In this document: positions 55,044 to 63,286 of the stretch, piece after piece
Layout of the letters: the number at the start of each line of letters is the position of its first letter
Position numbering within the stretch: the first letter of the stretch is position 1
From: Prochlorococcus marinus str. SB
GTDB lineage: Bacteria > Cyanobacteriota > Cyanobacteriia > PCC-6307 > Cyanobiaceae
NCBI RefSeq assembly: GCF_000760115.1
Contig: NZ_JNAS01000002.1
Coordinates: forward strand, 1,173,530-1,237,529
Direction of reading: 5' to 3'
Length of the DNA: 64,000 nt
Notes under the pieces: model-generated
What the model saw: the letters and a program-made list of their open reading frames with translations, nothing else
What the model was told of the DNA's origin: nothing
Database searches by the model: none
Translations under genes and position numbers: made by a program

Positions 55044-55817
55044 CTATATTTTTAAAGCAACACCAATAGAGCTTATTTTTTTAAATTCAGATAATCCTTC
55101 AATTCTGGCTCTGCCCACCATTTTTATACCTTTGAAATCGGAAGTATCTTTGCCAACCTTTTTTCTATAATTAAAACCTTCATTTTGACCTTCGTAAATA
55201 TTTAATGGAAAAATCATAGGATCTACTAATTCAAAATTTTCTTTATCAAAGAAAGCAATTTCTAGTTTTGAGTTTCCTTCTATAAAAATTTTCATAAATT
55301 CTTCACGTTGTCCTGACTGCTTCAAAACTTCACTATTAACAATAATCTCACTCGTTTCAGGATTAAATCTTATTTGAGTAACAGTATTAATTTTTAATCC
55401 ATCTGGAAATGTGAAAGATTTGGTTGTTGACTTTTTTTTAGCAAATAACTTATTAGATCTTTCTTTTTCTTGTCTTTGCTTTTCAAATTTTTTTTCTTCA
55501 GCTCTCCTAATTCTTTCTTCTTCTTTTGTCCTTTTTTCTATTACTTCATTACAAGAAGGTAAATCTCTTCTTTTTGAAGATTTACCAATAGTACAGTTAA
55601 TTAAATTTCCTTGAAAATTATATTCAGAACTAATTATATCCTTAGTCCCTTGATCAACCATTCCATTATCATATAACTGGATGTTATTTGAACCAGATTT
55701 GATATTAATATCATTAGAACGAGAATTGATATTAATTGTTTCAGACTTGTGCGTATTGGCGATGGCGACCAAAGGAAACAAAAGAAATAATGAAACTAAA
55801 GAAAATTTCTTATACAT
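55044..55817 (-). CDS. Exported protein with coiled coil, 257 aa
   Basis: Signal peptide (FSLVSLFLLFPLVAIANTH), a Ser/Asn-rich segment (NINSRSNDINIKSGSNNIQL), two Cys (NCTIGK and PSCNEV), a strongly charged coiled coil (KRTKEEERIRRAEEKKFEKQ), then a beta-rich domain to the end. Family unknown. It faces the CsgG-like pair, leaving two bases between stops. A partner or substrate of that pair is possible by position. Confidence 0.65.
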   Translation of the reverse strand: MYKKFSLVSLFLLFPLVAIANTHKSETININSRSNDINIKSGSNNIQLYDNGMVDQGTKDIISSEYNFQGNLINCTIGKSSKRRDLPSCNEVIEKRTKEEERIRRAEEKKFEKQRQEKERSNKLFAKKKSTTKSFTFPDGLKINTVTQIRFNPETSEIIVNSEVLKQSGQREEFMKIFIEGNSKLEIAFFDKENFELVDPMIFPLNIYEGQNEGFNYRKKVGKDTSDFKGIKMVGRARIEGLSEFKKISSIGVALKI

Positions 55818-55896
55818 AAGACTTAATAGAGAATAGGAATTTAAGTTTTAAAATTGATAATCTCATAATGATTTTAAAAGTTATAATTTTCTAAAT

Positions 55897-56766
55897 TTAG
55901 TAAGAACTTAACATCTCAAAGGCTGATATTCTTTTCTCTTTTTCTTCTTCAATCTTTGCTTCTCTTGCTATCCTCTCGGCTTCTTTTGCATCAGCTATGT
56001 CTTGAACTTTTTTATTTTCACAAAAAGCAACAGCAACGTTTGCATCTCCTTCAATTTTATCAGCAACTATTTCATAATTTTCAAAAATTGAAATTTCATT
56101 AATTGTATTATCCACATAAGAATTTAGTTCTGAAATGATTGGTAGGGAATCCTCATACATACCCGCTGCACAAAGCCCAGTTAATCTTTCAGATTTTCTC
56201 TCTACTTCTCTAGTAATTTTTCTTGAAAAAGCAGGACTTAAAGGTCCTCCTGGGACCCTTTTTTGTCCCAAATATAAACTTGTGGTCTTTCTTAAGGACA
56301 ACTGCATTGATGCTGCTTGACCCTCATCATTTAAAACAAATAATGCTTTTCTAGGTAGAAGATTACTGTCTATGTAATTTATTATAAATTTATGTTGAGT
56401 CACTTTTTTTGAGGTGGCATCGACTACCCATTTCGGTATTCCAGTCTTTTTTTTAAAGAATAAGAATCCCCTAGTTTGCTCAGGGAATAGCTTTTGCCAT
56501 TTATCAATATCTTCATTTACTTTTATTGTTTCTTCGCTAGAAAGAGAGTAACTCTCGACTTGGGTAGGATAAATTCTTTCTTGTGGTCCTCCACTTGGCA
56601 TTAGTGTCAATATACCCTTACTAAAAAGAGCACTACATCTATCCGTAAAAGAGTTAGATAAAAGGAAGCCACATTTTCCTTGATAAAGCTGACTCCTTGC
56701 AAAAGTTGCATTGCTGCCTGAAAATACAATTAAAAAAGTCAATGCAGCAAAAATTTTATAACGCAT
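55897..56766 (-). CDS. Exported protein with Cys residues, 289 aa
   Basis: Signal peptide (MRYKIFAALTFLIVFSGSNA), then a mixed domain with Cys in GKCGFLL and DRCSAL, LCAAGMYED and AFCENKK, which could form two disulphides. A charged helix (AKEAERIAREAKIEEEKEKR) ends the chain. No family recognised. Upstream of the coiled-coil exported protein on the same strand. Confidence 0.65.
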   Translation of the reverse strand: MRYKIFAALTFLIVFSGSNATFARSQLYQGKCGFLLSNSFTDRCSALFSKGILTLMPSGGPQERIYPTQVESYSLSSEETIKVNEDIDKWQKLFPEQTRGFLFFKKKTGIPKWVVDATSKKVTQHKFIINYIDSNLLPRKALFVLNDEGQAASMQLSLRKTTSLYLGQKRVPGGPLSPAFSRKITREVERKSERLTGLCAAGMYEDSLPIISELNSYVDNTINEISIFENYEIVADKIEGDANVAVAFCENKKVQDIADAKEAERIAREAKIEEEKEKRISAFEMLSSY

Positions 56767-56943
56767 ACTGAATAATTAAAAATAAAATTACTATAAAAGA
56801 TTGTCTTTATTAAGAATTTAAAATTGTGAAAAGTTTTTAAATTTTGTAATTAACACCTTAGATATAAAATTTATATAGGTAAGTATAATTTATAGAGTTG
56901 ATTAAAACTCTGAAACAATCAGCTTCTTTTATGTAAATACTTC

Positions 56944-57086
56944 ATGGATAATCCATTTATGTATAAAATTTTTCTTCCTTAGAAAGCTTATTAGTATTAT
57001 TCCTTATACTTGTAATATTTTCTTTGATCATTTCATCAAGAGTTGCAAGATATATTGAACATACTGCTGATGATGGTAGACCTTAA
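56944..57086 (+). pseudogene. Possible frameshifted small membrane-protein gene
   Basis: ATG at 56944 reads MDNPFMYKIFLP then stops. In the adjacent frame SSLESLLVLFLILVIFSLII then SSRVARYIEHTADDGRP reaches a TAA at 57084. A one-base change in the T run near 56970 would join them into a single-helix protein. The stretch 56767-57270 otherwise holds a strong AAAGGAGGT (57085-57093) with no start codon at the usual distance. Confidence 0.35.
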
Positions 57087-57270
57087 AGGAGGTATTTTTA
57101 ATAATTTATAAATATTGTATTTTTAATTTAAATGCCGAATATGGCTTAGCAACATATGGTGATGAGAACTCCAACGGTGGAGGTTCTATATGGCAATTCT
57201 AAATTGTATAAATTTACTCTAATTATTAAAACCTTTTCTTTAAGATAGTTTGATAATAGTGCATTAAATA

Positions 57271-57912
57271 ATGATAAAAAGAATACTTAAACCTCTTGAG
57301 ATATATATCCTCACTGTAGCTTTCTTCTTTTCAGTCTCTTTTGACAGAAATTTAAATCTTGAAGATGTTGAAGAATCTCCAGTTAAAAAACTGTTGGAAA
57401 ATATTCATCTAATTTTGGATTCATTTACTAATTATGAACATCCCTTAGGTGCTATATTTTTAATTTTTATTATTGGGTTAATAATTTGGGGTCTTCTGGG
57501 CAAGGAATCAAGACGAGCAAGTGATATTTATGGCATCATCTTGAGTTTTGCATGGTTTTTGGAACTTGTATCGATGAATTTGCTTTTAGTTTCTCCGCTT
57601 AAAGATCCAGTGTTACTATTAGTTGAATTAGTTTTATTTGTACCAATAGTATTAATTGGATTTTCATGGTGGTATTGGAGATTAAATCACTTATCAAGAA
57701 TAGGTATAGGTAAAGAAGCAATCACTTTTGATAAAAAGCCAACTCCATTTAGTTATTTTGCAAAAACTGCCTCAGTTGTTGTAAGTGATACGACAGAGCA
57801 TGGTGTTTGCGAAACAGATGTTGCTAGAGCTATTAGAATTCTCAACGGGTTTGTCGTTCTTGATATTTTTGGATTAACACTTTCTAGAGCTGTAGGACTC
57901 GTAATTACTTAA
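57271..57912 (+). CDS. Multi-helix membrane protein, 213 aa
   Basis: Four helices: IYILTVAFFFSVSF, AIFLIFIIGLIIWGLLG, VLLLVELVLFVPIVLIGFSW, and a C-terminal GFVVLDIFGLTLSRAVGLV. A cytoplasmic loop contains GKEAITFDKKPTPFSYFAKT. The last helix recalls the end of small ion-channel proteins, but no selectivity motif is seen. Function unknown. Confidence 0.65.
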   Translation: MIKRILKPLEIYILTVAFFFSVSFDRNLNLEDVEESPVKKLLENIHLILDSFTNYEHPLGAIFLIFIIGLIIWGLLGKESRRASDIYGIILSFAWFLELVSMNLLLVSPLKDPVLLLVELVLFVPIVLIGFSWWYWRLNHLSRIGIGKEAITFDKKPTPFSYFAKTASVVVSDTTEHGVCETDVARAIRILNGFVVLDIFGLTLSRAVGLVIT

Positions 57913-58313
57913 AAATAAAATTTTTTGGGGATAATTATTTCTGCAAAAGTGGGCACTAAATACATCAAAGTATTTACCACGAGCTACACTTCTAGCTACC
58001 CTTTCGCAATATGAGACTACATCCAATAAAAAGAGAGTCTGGGTAACTCCTAAGTATGACACGGTTTTTAAGAGTTCGGGCGACAGGATTCGAACCTGCG
58101 ACCTAGTGCTCCCAAAGCACTCGATCTATTAAATGAGATTTATCAATATTTTCCTGCTATAACTAGGGTTTAGGTTAGTGGTACAAATGAGTTTGAGTCT
58201 CAATGTTGTACAAAGTACATACTCCTACATACTTAATACATATGCTCAGCTCCCCCTGTAGCTCCCCCCTATCCGACCTAGTGCCTCTTATGAAGTAGGT
58301 CGATGAAATGATT
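57913..58313. other. Gene-free stretch carrying a tRNA-Pro attachment remnant
   Basis: Begins GGGCACTAAATACATCAAAG, matching the stretch before the intact tRNA (60868), then GAGCTACACTTCTAGCTACC (direct repeat pair), a decayed terminator (GAGAGT...ACTCC), the tRNA fragment, GAGTCTCAA, and a second direct-repeat pair CAGCTCCCCCTGTAGCTCCC at about 58241. Confidence 0.6.
58071..58125 (-). repeat. tRNA-Pro(UGG) 3'-half fragment
   Basis: CGGGCGACAGGATTCGAACC and ACCTAGTGCTCCCAAAGCAC are almost unchanged, then the sequence leaves the tRNA (TCGATCTATTAAATGAG). It is the best preserved fragment, so probably the most recent integration. Confidence 0.78.
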
Positions 58314-58469
58314 TCATTGATCATCTTTTGGATTTAGAAAAGGTCTTATTTTATTCTTCACTTCATTAAGTGGTTTTTCAATAAAACCAGGTTTTTTTAA
58401 GACTGCAAGAATAATCCAACCTGCACTAATAGCAAGAACCATCATTAAATAGGCAAACCCATAAATCAT
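58314..58469 (-). CDS. Small membrane protein, 51 aa
   Basis: MIYGFAYLMMVLAISAGWII then LAVLKKPGFIEKPLNEVKNK: one helix and a basic Pro-rich tail. The start is 25 bases after the next gene's stop. Family unknown. Confidence 0.5.
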   Translation of the reverse strand: MIYGFAYLMMVLAISAGWIILAVLKKPGFIEKPLNEVKNKIRPFLNPKDDQ

Positions 58470-58494
58470 AAATAACTTGATTAATTTGCTTTTA

Positions 58495-58662
58495 TTATGC
58501 TTCTTTTTTGACTTCTAAAGAGGGTTCGATGCTTTCCTCTTTTTTAAACGTTTCCTTTTCCTGAATAATTAATTTATTTTTGGTTCTTCCAAAATCATCC
58601 TTACCTGAAATAAAAAAAATAAGAGCACTAATAAAAAAAAGTGCAAAAAGCAAAACTTCCAT
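58495..58662 (-). CDS. Small N-anchored protein, 55 aa
   Basis: MEVLLFALFFISALIFFISG is the membrane helix, followed by a charged tail rich in Lys and Glu. No family recognised. Upstream partner of the 51-aa gene. Confidence 0.5.
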   Translation of the reverse strand: MEVLLFALFFISALIFFISGKDDFGRTKNKLIIQEKETFKKEESIEPSLEVKKEA

Positions 58663-59011
58663 ATGCTAATACCATTTAATTAAATCCAAACTAGTTTAGA
58701 GGTCTAATTTTAATCAATATCAAATAATACAAGTCACGGTAAATTTCGTGCGATTAAATTTAAAATATAAAATCCTTTTATATCAATCTATTTCAAAAGA
58801 TAATAACCTTAAAGTGTTATTTTTTTACTTTGGCAAATATTTAATAAGTATTATTTTGTGATTAAAAATTTTGATTTTTATTGTTTTATATACAATCTAG
58901 CCATTTAATCTTTATATTTAAGAATGCTTTTTTCTGCTTTATTTTATAAATTTTGAACTTGAATAAATCTTTCAAGATATTTAGGGTTATTTAGTAATTG
59001 ATTTATTGAAA
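58663..59011. other. Gene-free stretch
   Basis: About 350 AT-rich bases between divergent units. No hairpin, box or ORF that I can support. Confidence 0.4.
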
Positions 59012-59227
59012 ATGCTAGGAACAATCAAAGATCCAACTTTATTTCTACTTTTGAGTAGTGTTGGAATTTTACTATTTGGCTCAATTGGATATGGGATTTA
59101 TACAACAGTTGGACCATCATCTTATAAGTTAAGAGACACCATTAAAGAGCATGCAAGGATGCATGAATTAGGTATTGCTCATGGTCACAATCATCACAAC
59201 CATAATGAGGCAGAACATATTCACTGA
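59012..59227 (+). CDS. PsbN-like protein with His-rich tail, 71 aa
   Basis: Residues 12-47 (LLLSSVGILLFGSIGYGIYT, then TVGPSSYKLRDTIKEH) follow the PsbN pattern GYALYTAFG-x-PS-x2-LRDPFEEH. PsbN helps assemble photosystem II. Unlike ordinary PsbN the chain continues into ARMHELGIAHGHNHHNHNEA, a His cluster that could bind a metal. It starts at ATG 59012; the TTG two codons earlier is less likely. Probably thylakoid. Confidence 0.6.
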   Translation: MLGTIKDPTLFLLLSSVGILLFGSIGYGIYTTVGPSSYKLRDTIKEHARMHELGIAHGHNHHNHNEAEHIH

Positions 59228-59237
59228 GTAGATATAA

Positions 59238-59375
59238 ATGTATTTATATTTTTTTGATGCAGAATTAACAACAGAATTCTTCTTCATAGCAATCCTTCCT
59301 GGAGCATTATTATCATTCTTTATTTTTCTATTATTTTGGTTGACTAATCAAAATGCCATTTTTACAAAGCAATAA
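59238..59375 (+). CDS. Small membrane protein, 45 aa
   Basis: MYLYFFDAELTTEFFFIAIL then PGALLSFFIFLLFWLTNQNA: one long helix. It starts 10 bases after the PsbN-like gene, so co-transcribed. Could be a small photosystem subunit; not identified. Confidence 0.5.
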   Translation: MYLYFFDAELTTEFFFIAILPGALLSFFIFLLFWLTNQNAIFTKQ

Positions 59376-59537
59376 ATTTAAACTAAAAAAATCTCAAAAA
59401 CGTAACTCAATAGTTTGAATAACTAAAGCTTGCAACATTTTTAACGCATTTCTGTGTCAGGTGAATCATTTGATACAACCATATCTCGGCATCTGTTTAC
59501 ATTAAGTAATATTTAGAAACCAGTTCTTTAATTAACA

Positions 59538-59654
59538 ATGGATTCAAATAAAGATATTCTCAACAGAGCTATTGGAAGACCAGCAATGATGGCTTTCATG
59601 ATCTTAGTGGGGACATATTTAACAACAGGTCAGCTTATCCCAGGAGTTTTTTAA
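59538..59654 (+). CDS. hli: High-light-inducible protein, 38 aa
   Basis: MDSNKDILNRAIGRPAMMAF then MILVGTYLTTGQLIPGVF. The usual NGR of the helix is IGR here, with the rest of the Hli pattern intact. One-helix thylakoid chlorophyll binder. Its stop touches the next hli start with no gap. Confidence 0.82.
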   Translation: MDSNKDILNRAIGRPAMMAFMILVGTYLTTGQLIPGVF

Positions 59655-59798
59655 ATGGAAAATAAAAATCAATCAAGAAATATTGATCCTCAAAAAATAA
59701 GAGCAGAGAATTTAAATGGCAGATTTGCTCTCGTCGGTCTAATTGCTTTAGTGGGAGCATACATAACAACTGGACAAATCGTTCCTGGAGTTATTTAA
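59655..59798 (+). CDS. hli: High-light-inducible protein, 47 aa
   Basis: Hli helix ENLNGRFALVGLIALVGAYI and the end TTGQIVPGVI after a polar N-terminus of about 18 residues. Second of a tandem hli pair inside the island. Confidence 0.87.
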   Translation: MENKNQSRNIDPQKIRAENLNGRFALVGLIALVGAYITTGQIVPGVI

Positions 59799-59890
59799 AA
59801 TATTCATCTTTAATTTCTTCAAGATATCTTGTTATGGAACACGAGAAATTACGCAGAATCAGGTAAAAAGCTTTTACATCCCGCAAAAAA

Positions 59891-60145
59891 ATGGCAAAAC
59901 CCACTAACGAACTTAAATCAACTCCCTTCACAGAAGTGATAGAACTAGAAAGGATAGTAACTCCTGATGAAGAAAAAAGAGTTGATCATATTTTTGTAAG
60001 AAGAAAGAAAATTTGTACTCGTCATCCTGAGGGCTTCGAGACGGAAGAGATTGCGAGATTTGATATTGCATGGCCTGAAGAACCTAAAGAGGAATTAAAG
60101 GAGTTAACCGAAGAAAAAGAAGAGATTAAAATCAGCACTGATTGA
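59891..60145 (+). CDS. Conserved small acidic protein, 84 aa
   Basis: MAKPTNELKSTPFTEVIELE, then KICTRHPEGFETEEIARFDI and a very acidic helical end (EELKELTEEKEEIK). Soluble. Function unknown. Confidence 0.6.
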   Translation: MAKPTNELKSTPFTEVIELERIVTPDEEKRVDHIFVRRKKICTRHPEGFETEEIARFDIAWPEEPKEELKELTEEKEEIKISTD

Positions 60146-60173
60146 ATATTTCAAATAAATTACTTTATGTATA

Positions 60174-60302
60174 ATGAGTAATTTTTTTATGGAATATTTA
60201 ACTAATCTTTGGAATAATCAACCAAATATACTTATTGGAGGAGGTTTAGCAATATTAGTACTGTTAGGAATTTATATAAAATTACTCGATATTTATCAGT
60301 GA
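60174..60302 (+). CDS. Small membrane protein, 42 aa
   Basis: MSNFFMEYLTNLWNNQPNIL then GGGLAILVLLGIYIKLLDIY: one helix. Family unknown. Confidence 0.45.
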   Translation: MSNFFMEYLTNLWNNQPNILIGGGLAILVLLGIYIKLLDIYQ

Positions 60303-60369
60303 AAATTAACTCGCAAGGGTGGAGCTTAATTTTTAGTATGGGAGCAATCATGTGGTTATTGCTTATTTA

Positions 60370-60621
60370 ATGGAAGAAGAAAGAAAAAAACTGGAAAAGA
60401 TGTATCAAGAGCTAAACGAAGAAGATACAAATATAAAGAAATGGAATCAGGCGCTCATTCCAAAAGCAATATTATTATTCCCTCCAATAGCTTTTGCTTT
60501 AACTTTTTTAAAAATAAATACTGATAAATCATTAATAGATTTACTTGGATTTGTTGCTATGGGATGTTTATTAGTTTCAGGAGGTATTTTTTTAAATTAT
60601 CTTTTATCTAAAGGCAAGTAA
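60370..60621 (+). CDS. Membrane protein with N-terminal coiled coil, 83 aa
   Basis: MEEERKKLEKMYQELNEEDT is a charged helix, followed by two hydrophobic helices (about residues 29-47 and 56-78). The ATG is preferred over the GTG at 60352. The next gene starts within its stop (TAATG). A 33-base element at 60306-60338 also occurs before the DUF2839 gene at 29476. Confidence 0.6.
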   Translation: MEEERKKLEKMYQELNEEDTNIKKWNQALIPKAILLFPPIAFALTFLKINTDKSLIDLLGFVAMGCLLVSGGIFLNYLLSKGK

Positions 60622-60869
60622 TGGAGAGATTTATTCTTATAAATAATGAAAGAAATAGGATAAAAGTATTTGAACCATTTGAAGATGTATCGAAGCCTAG
60701 TCCTAGTATTGATGCAATGATGATTAGTTATGGTTGTGTTTATAAGAGAAGTAGTAAACCAGTTATGAAAGGAAGCAGAGTTGAAACTATCGAAGCAGCT
60801 CGGAAGGAATACAAACAACTACTGGATGAGGGTTGGAAGAAAACAAGTATCTTCAGGAGCTATTTCTAG
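60621..60869 (+). CDS. DUF1651-like protein, 82 aa
   Basis: MERFILINNERNRIKVFEPF, then ISYGCVYKRSSKPVMKGSRV and EAARKEYKQLLDEGW. Close paralogue of the protein at 32670. Coupled to the upstream gene by TAATG. It ends right where the conserved tRNA-flanking block begins. Confidence 0.75.
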   Translation: MERFILINNERNRIKVFEPFEDVSKPSPSIDAMMISYGCVYKRSSKPVMKGSRVETIEAARKEYKQLLDEGWKKTSIFRSYF

Positions 60870-60942
60870 GCACTAAATACATCAAAGTACATCCTGTGAG
60901 CTCCCCCTACAGCTCCCCTTTCTCACTTTGAGACATAAACAT

Positions 60943-60969
60943 AAAAAAAGAGAGTTTGGGTAACTCTCT
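60943..60969 (-). terminator. tRNA-Pro terminator
   Basis: On the minus strand AGAGAGTT / AACTCTCT closes a five-base loop and is followed by T7. Decayed copies of this stem accompany the tRNA fragments at 46.98 and 58.03 kb. Confidence 0.8.
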
Positions 60970-60991
60970 AGTATGACTTGGTTTTTAAGAG

Positions 60992-61065
60992 TCGGGGCGA
61001 CAGGATTCGAACCTGCGACCTAGTGCTCCCAAAGCACCCGCGCTACCAAGCTGCGCCACGCCCCG
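60992..61065 (-). tRNA. tRNA-Pro(UGG)
   Basis: Intact cloverleaf of 74 bases without CCA. The acceptor pairs CGGGGCG with CGCCCCG, with discriminator A. The D arm contains AGCTTGGTAGC, the anticodon loop is TTTGGGA (anticodon UGG), and the T arm has GGTTCGAATCC. It is the source of the four 3' fragments to its left and so the likely integration target. Confidence 0.95.
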
Positions 61066-61223
61066 CACATAAGATCTTAACTCATAGTAGTCATCTATAA
61101 AAGAACTAATTAAATAATTTTTTTCGAATTTAAAAAAATTTACTAAAGCCTAGACATTTGAGGTTCGATATTATTTTTCAACTTATATTAAATTTATATT
61201 AAACTTTTTAATTTATATCTTAA

Positions 61224-61901
61224 ATGAATAAAGAGATCAAAACTCCTTGGGGAGTTATTTTTCCTCAAGTAAGCCTTTTCCCAATTCTTTACTTACTATT
61301 TATTTATGGTTTTGTTTATATTCTTCCATATGGTAGGGATTTAATTGGTATAAGTTGGTTTGACTGGCTAAGAAGTGAAGATGGCCCATTAGAATGGATT
61401 CAGTTTATTGAATATGCAATATCCTCTATTCTGGCATTATCGATCTATGCAAGAACAAAAAGAAAGAAAAACATAAATTCAATTATTTGGCTTTTGATTG
61501 CTTTTTTGTCATTTGTAATAGCAGGCGAAGAAATTAGTTGGGGAGAGCGAATAACTGGGATTGGAATCAACTCTATTTCTTACATAAATGTTCAAGGGGA
61601 AACTAATTTTCATAACTTACCTTTTTTTCACAATTATTTGTTGGATCCAATTTTTGAAATAAGCTGTATATTTCTTGGATGGTTTGGATGGAGGAAATTT
61701 AAAAATATAAAGGCTTTTCCAAGTAAAGATTTATCTTTATACTTTTTATTTGTGGCACTTTTTTATTTTTACTTTGATATTTCTTGGGCTTCCACTACTC
61801 AACAAATTAGAAATGATCAAGAGATTTTTGAATTTTTGTTATCCACAGGAATTTTTCTACATTGCTACAAGAATTTCAAAAATTTATATTTTATTGATTA
61901 G
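61224..61901 (+). CDS. Multi-helix membrane protein, 225 aa
   Basis: Six hydrophobic helices. The most conserved-looking stretch is FVIAGEEISWGERITGIG (about residues 97-114), with HNLPFFHNYL in the next loop. The EEISWG-x-R motif is shared by a widespread group of uncharacterised bacterial membrane proteins. Function unknown. First gene right of the tRNA. Confidence 0.7.
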   Translation: MNKEIKTPWGVIFPQVSLFPILYLLFIYGFVYILPYGRDLIGISWFDWLRSEDGPLEWIQFIEYAISSILALSIYARTKRKKNINSIIWLLIAFLSFVIAGEEISWGERITGIGINSISYINVQGETNFHNLPFFHNYLLDPIFEISCIFLGWFGWRKFKNIKAFPSKDLSLYFLFVALFYFYFDISWASTTQQIRNDQEIFEFLLSTGIFLHCYKNFKNLYFID

Positions 61902-62343
61902 TAATTTAAGAAAAGTGCACTTTTATGATTCAAATAAGAAAGGTATTAGCACCAGTTTTAGCACCTTTGCTGTTGTCACAGAAACACTAAGAGAACAAGA
62001 TTTGTTTTTTTTAAGATAGTAATTTCAAGATTTTGTAATACTTCTGAACTCAATCAAAAAGTGCACCTAAAGTACCGTTGCTATCAAGCTGCGCTCATAA
62101 CTTACTTCATAACAGTCATCTAAAAAGAACAAATTCTTATAATTCACAAAAAAATCGCTTTTTAGGCCAGAAAATGATCTTAGTATTTTCAGAAAAAAAA
62201 GTTTTATGAATTTTAAAAATTAATTTATCCAAACCAAGAAATTACCTAGAGTGAGTTTGAAATTTTTTAAATTACGACATATCTATAATATAAATTGAAT
62301 TCCAAAAGGATTTCCATCTGAATTGCTTTCGAGACTTAGAAGT
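61902..62343. other. Gene-free stretch with a 5' tRNA-Pro duplicate
   Basis: 62068-62135 carries CTATCAAGCTGCGCT (D-arm region) followed by AACAGTCATCTAAAAAGAAC. This matches the 5' part and upstream flank of the intact tRNA (CTACCAAGCTGCGCC; TAGTCATCTATAAAAGAAC). No other feature. Confidence 0.55.
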
Positions 62344-62856
62344 ATGAAAAAATTAGAAGATTTGATTATCACCTATGAGGATTTTCCAAAAAAAGGTATC
62401 GATTTTAAAGACATTCTAGAAATTCTTCAATATCCATATATTTTTAAGGAACTTATTTTAAAAATGTCTTCAAATCAATTGTTAAAAAATGCTGAAGCAA
62501 TAATTTCAATAGATGCGAGGGGATTTATTTTTGGTTCTGCAGTTGCTCTAGAATCATCAAAACCCATGATTGTCGCAAGAAAACCAGGAAAACTGCCAGG
62601 AAATATATTAACTAGAGAATATGATTTGGAATATGGAAAAAATTCTCTTTCAATACAAAAAAAAGCCCTGAAAAAATTCAATTCTTTCGTAATTATAGAT
62701 GACTTGTTAGCTACAGGAGGTACAGTTAATTGTGTCTCGAGGTTGCTACAAGAACAAAGGAAGGAGGTTATGGGTTTAATAACCGTTGTTGAACTGAATA
62801 AATTGAAAGGCAGATCAAAAATTGGTTTTCCCGTTCATTCAATTATTTCTATTTGA
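62344..62856 (+). CDS. apt: Adenine phosphoribosyltransferase
   Basis: Converts adenine and PRPP to AMP. PRPP-binding motif FVIIDDLLATGGTV (about residues 119-132), N-terminal YEDFPKKGIDFKDI and SIDARGFIFGSAVA (about 56-69), all as in Apt. 170 aa from the ATG; the TTG seven codons upstream is not needed. Confidence 0.93.
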   Translation: MKKLEDLIITYEDFPKKGIDFKDILEILQYPYIFKELILKMSSNQLLKNAEAIISIDARGFIFGSAVALESSKPMIVARKPGKLPGNILTREYDLEYGKNSLSIQKKALKKFNSFVIIDDLLATGGTVNCVSRLLQEQRKEVMGLITVVELNKLKGRSKIGFPVHSIISI

Positions 62857-62956
62857 AAAAAATAATTGTTGAAAAAAAATTTCGTTTGTTTTTTATTTTA
62901 ATTTTTTTTCAAGTTCTAATTTGAGTGAATTAAGAAGATATTTATTAAAAGTAAAT

Positions 62957-63061
62957 TTAAATTATTCCTACTGATCCTGCCGTGAAACCTACTGCAAGAA
63001 AAAAAACAAATTCGAGTAAATCTCTAGGTAGAGAATTGACGATAAGATTTAAGTGAGTCAT
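62957..63061 (-). CDS. Very small membrane protein, 34 aa
   Basis: MTHLNLIVNSLPRDLLEFVF then FLAVGFTAGSVGII: one helix with a polar start, like small photosystem subunits. Not identified. Confidence 0.5.
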   Translation of the reverse strand: MTHLNLIVNSLPRDLLEFVFFLAVGFTAGSVGII

Positions 63062-63286
63062 TTGACCTTGTGCTCCTCAGGTTTTTAATTTTTAAAAATA
63101 TAACTAATTATTTTTTCCGTCGAGGGAAATAAAAGTTTTTTTTTCTTTTTTCTAAAGATTTCGGGAAAGGAAAAACCACCATAAATAATTTTTAAAACTC
63201 TATTAAAATTTTCAGCCAATTAATTTACTGCTCAAATTGTATTTAAATGCTATATTTTTTTTATTGATGTCAAAATTTGATAATTT

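Noticed and set aside
57874..58062. 62-codon minus-strand frame
   Set aside because: It covers the tRNA-flanking repeat block and the end of the 213-aa gene; no start signal or homology.
37591..58125. Functional extra tRNA-Pro genes at the fragment sites
   Set aside because: All lack the 5' acceptor strand and D arm, so no cloverleaf can form.
61750..62019. 89-codon plus-strand frame overlapping the 225-aa membrane protein
   Set aside because: Mostly within the larger gene in another frame; the extra 3' part is low in coding character.
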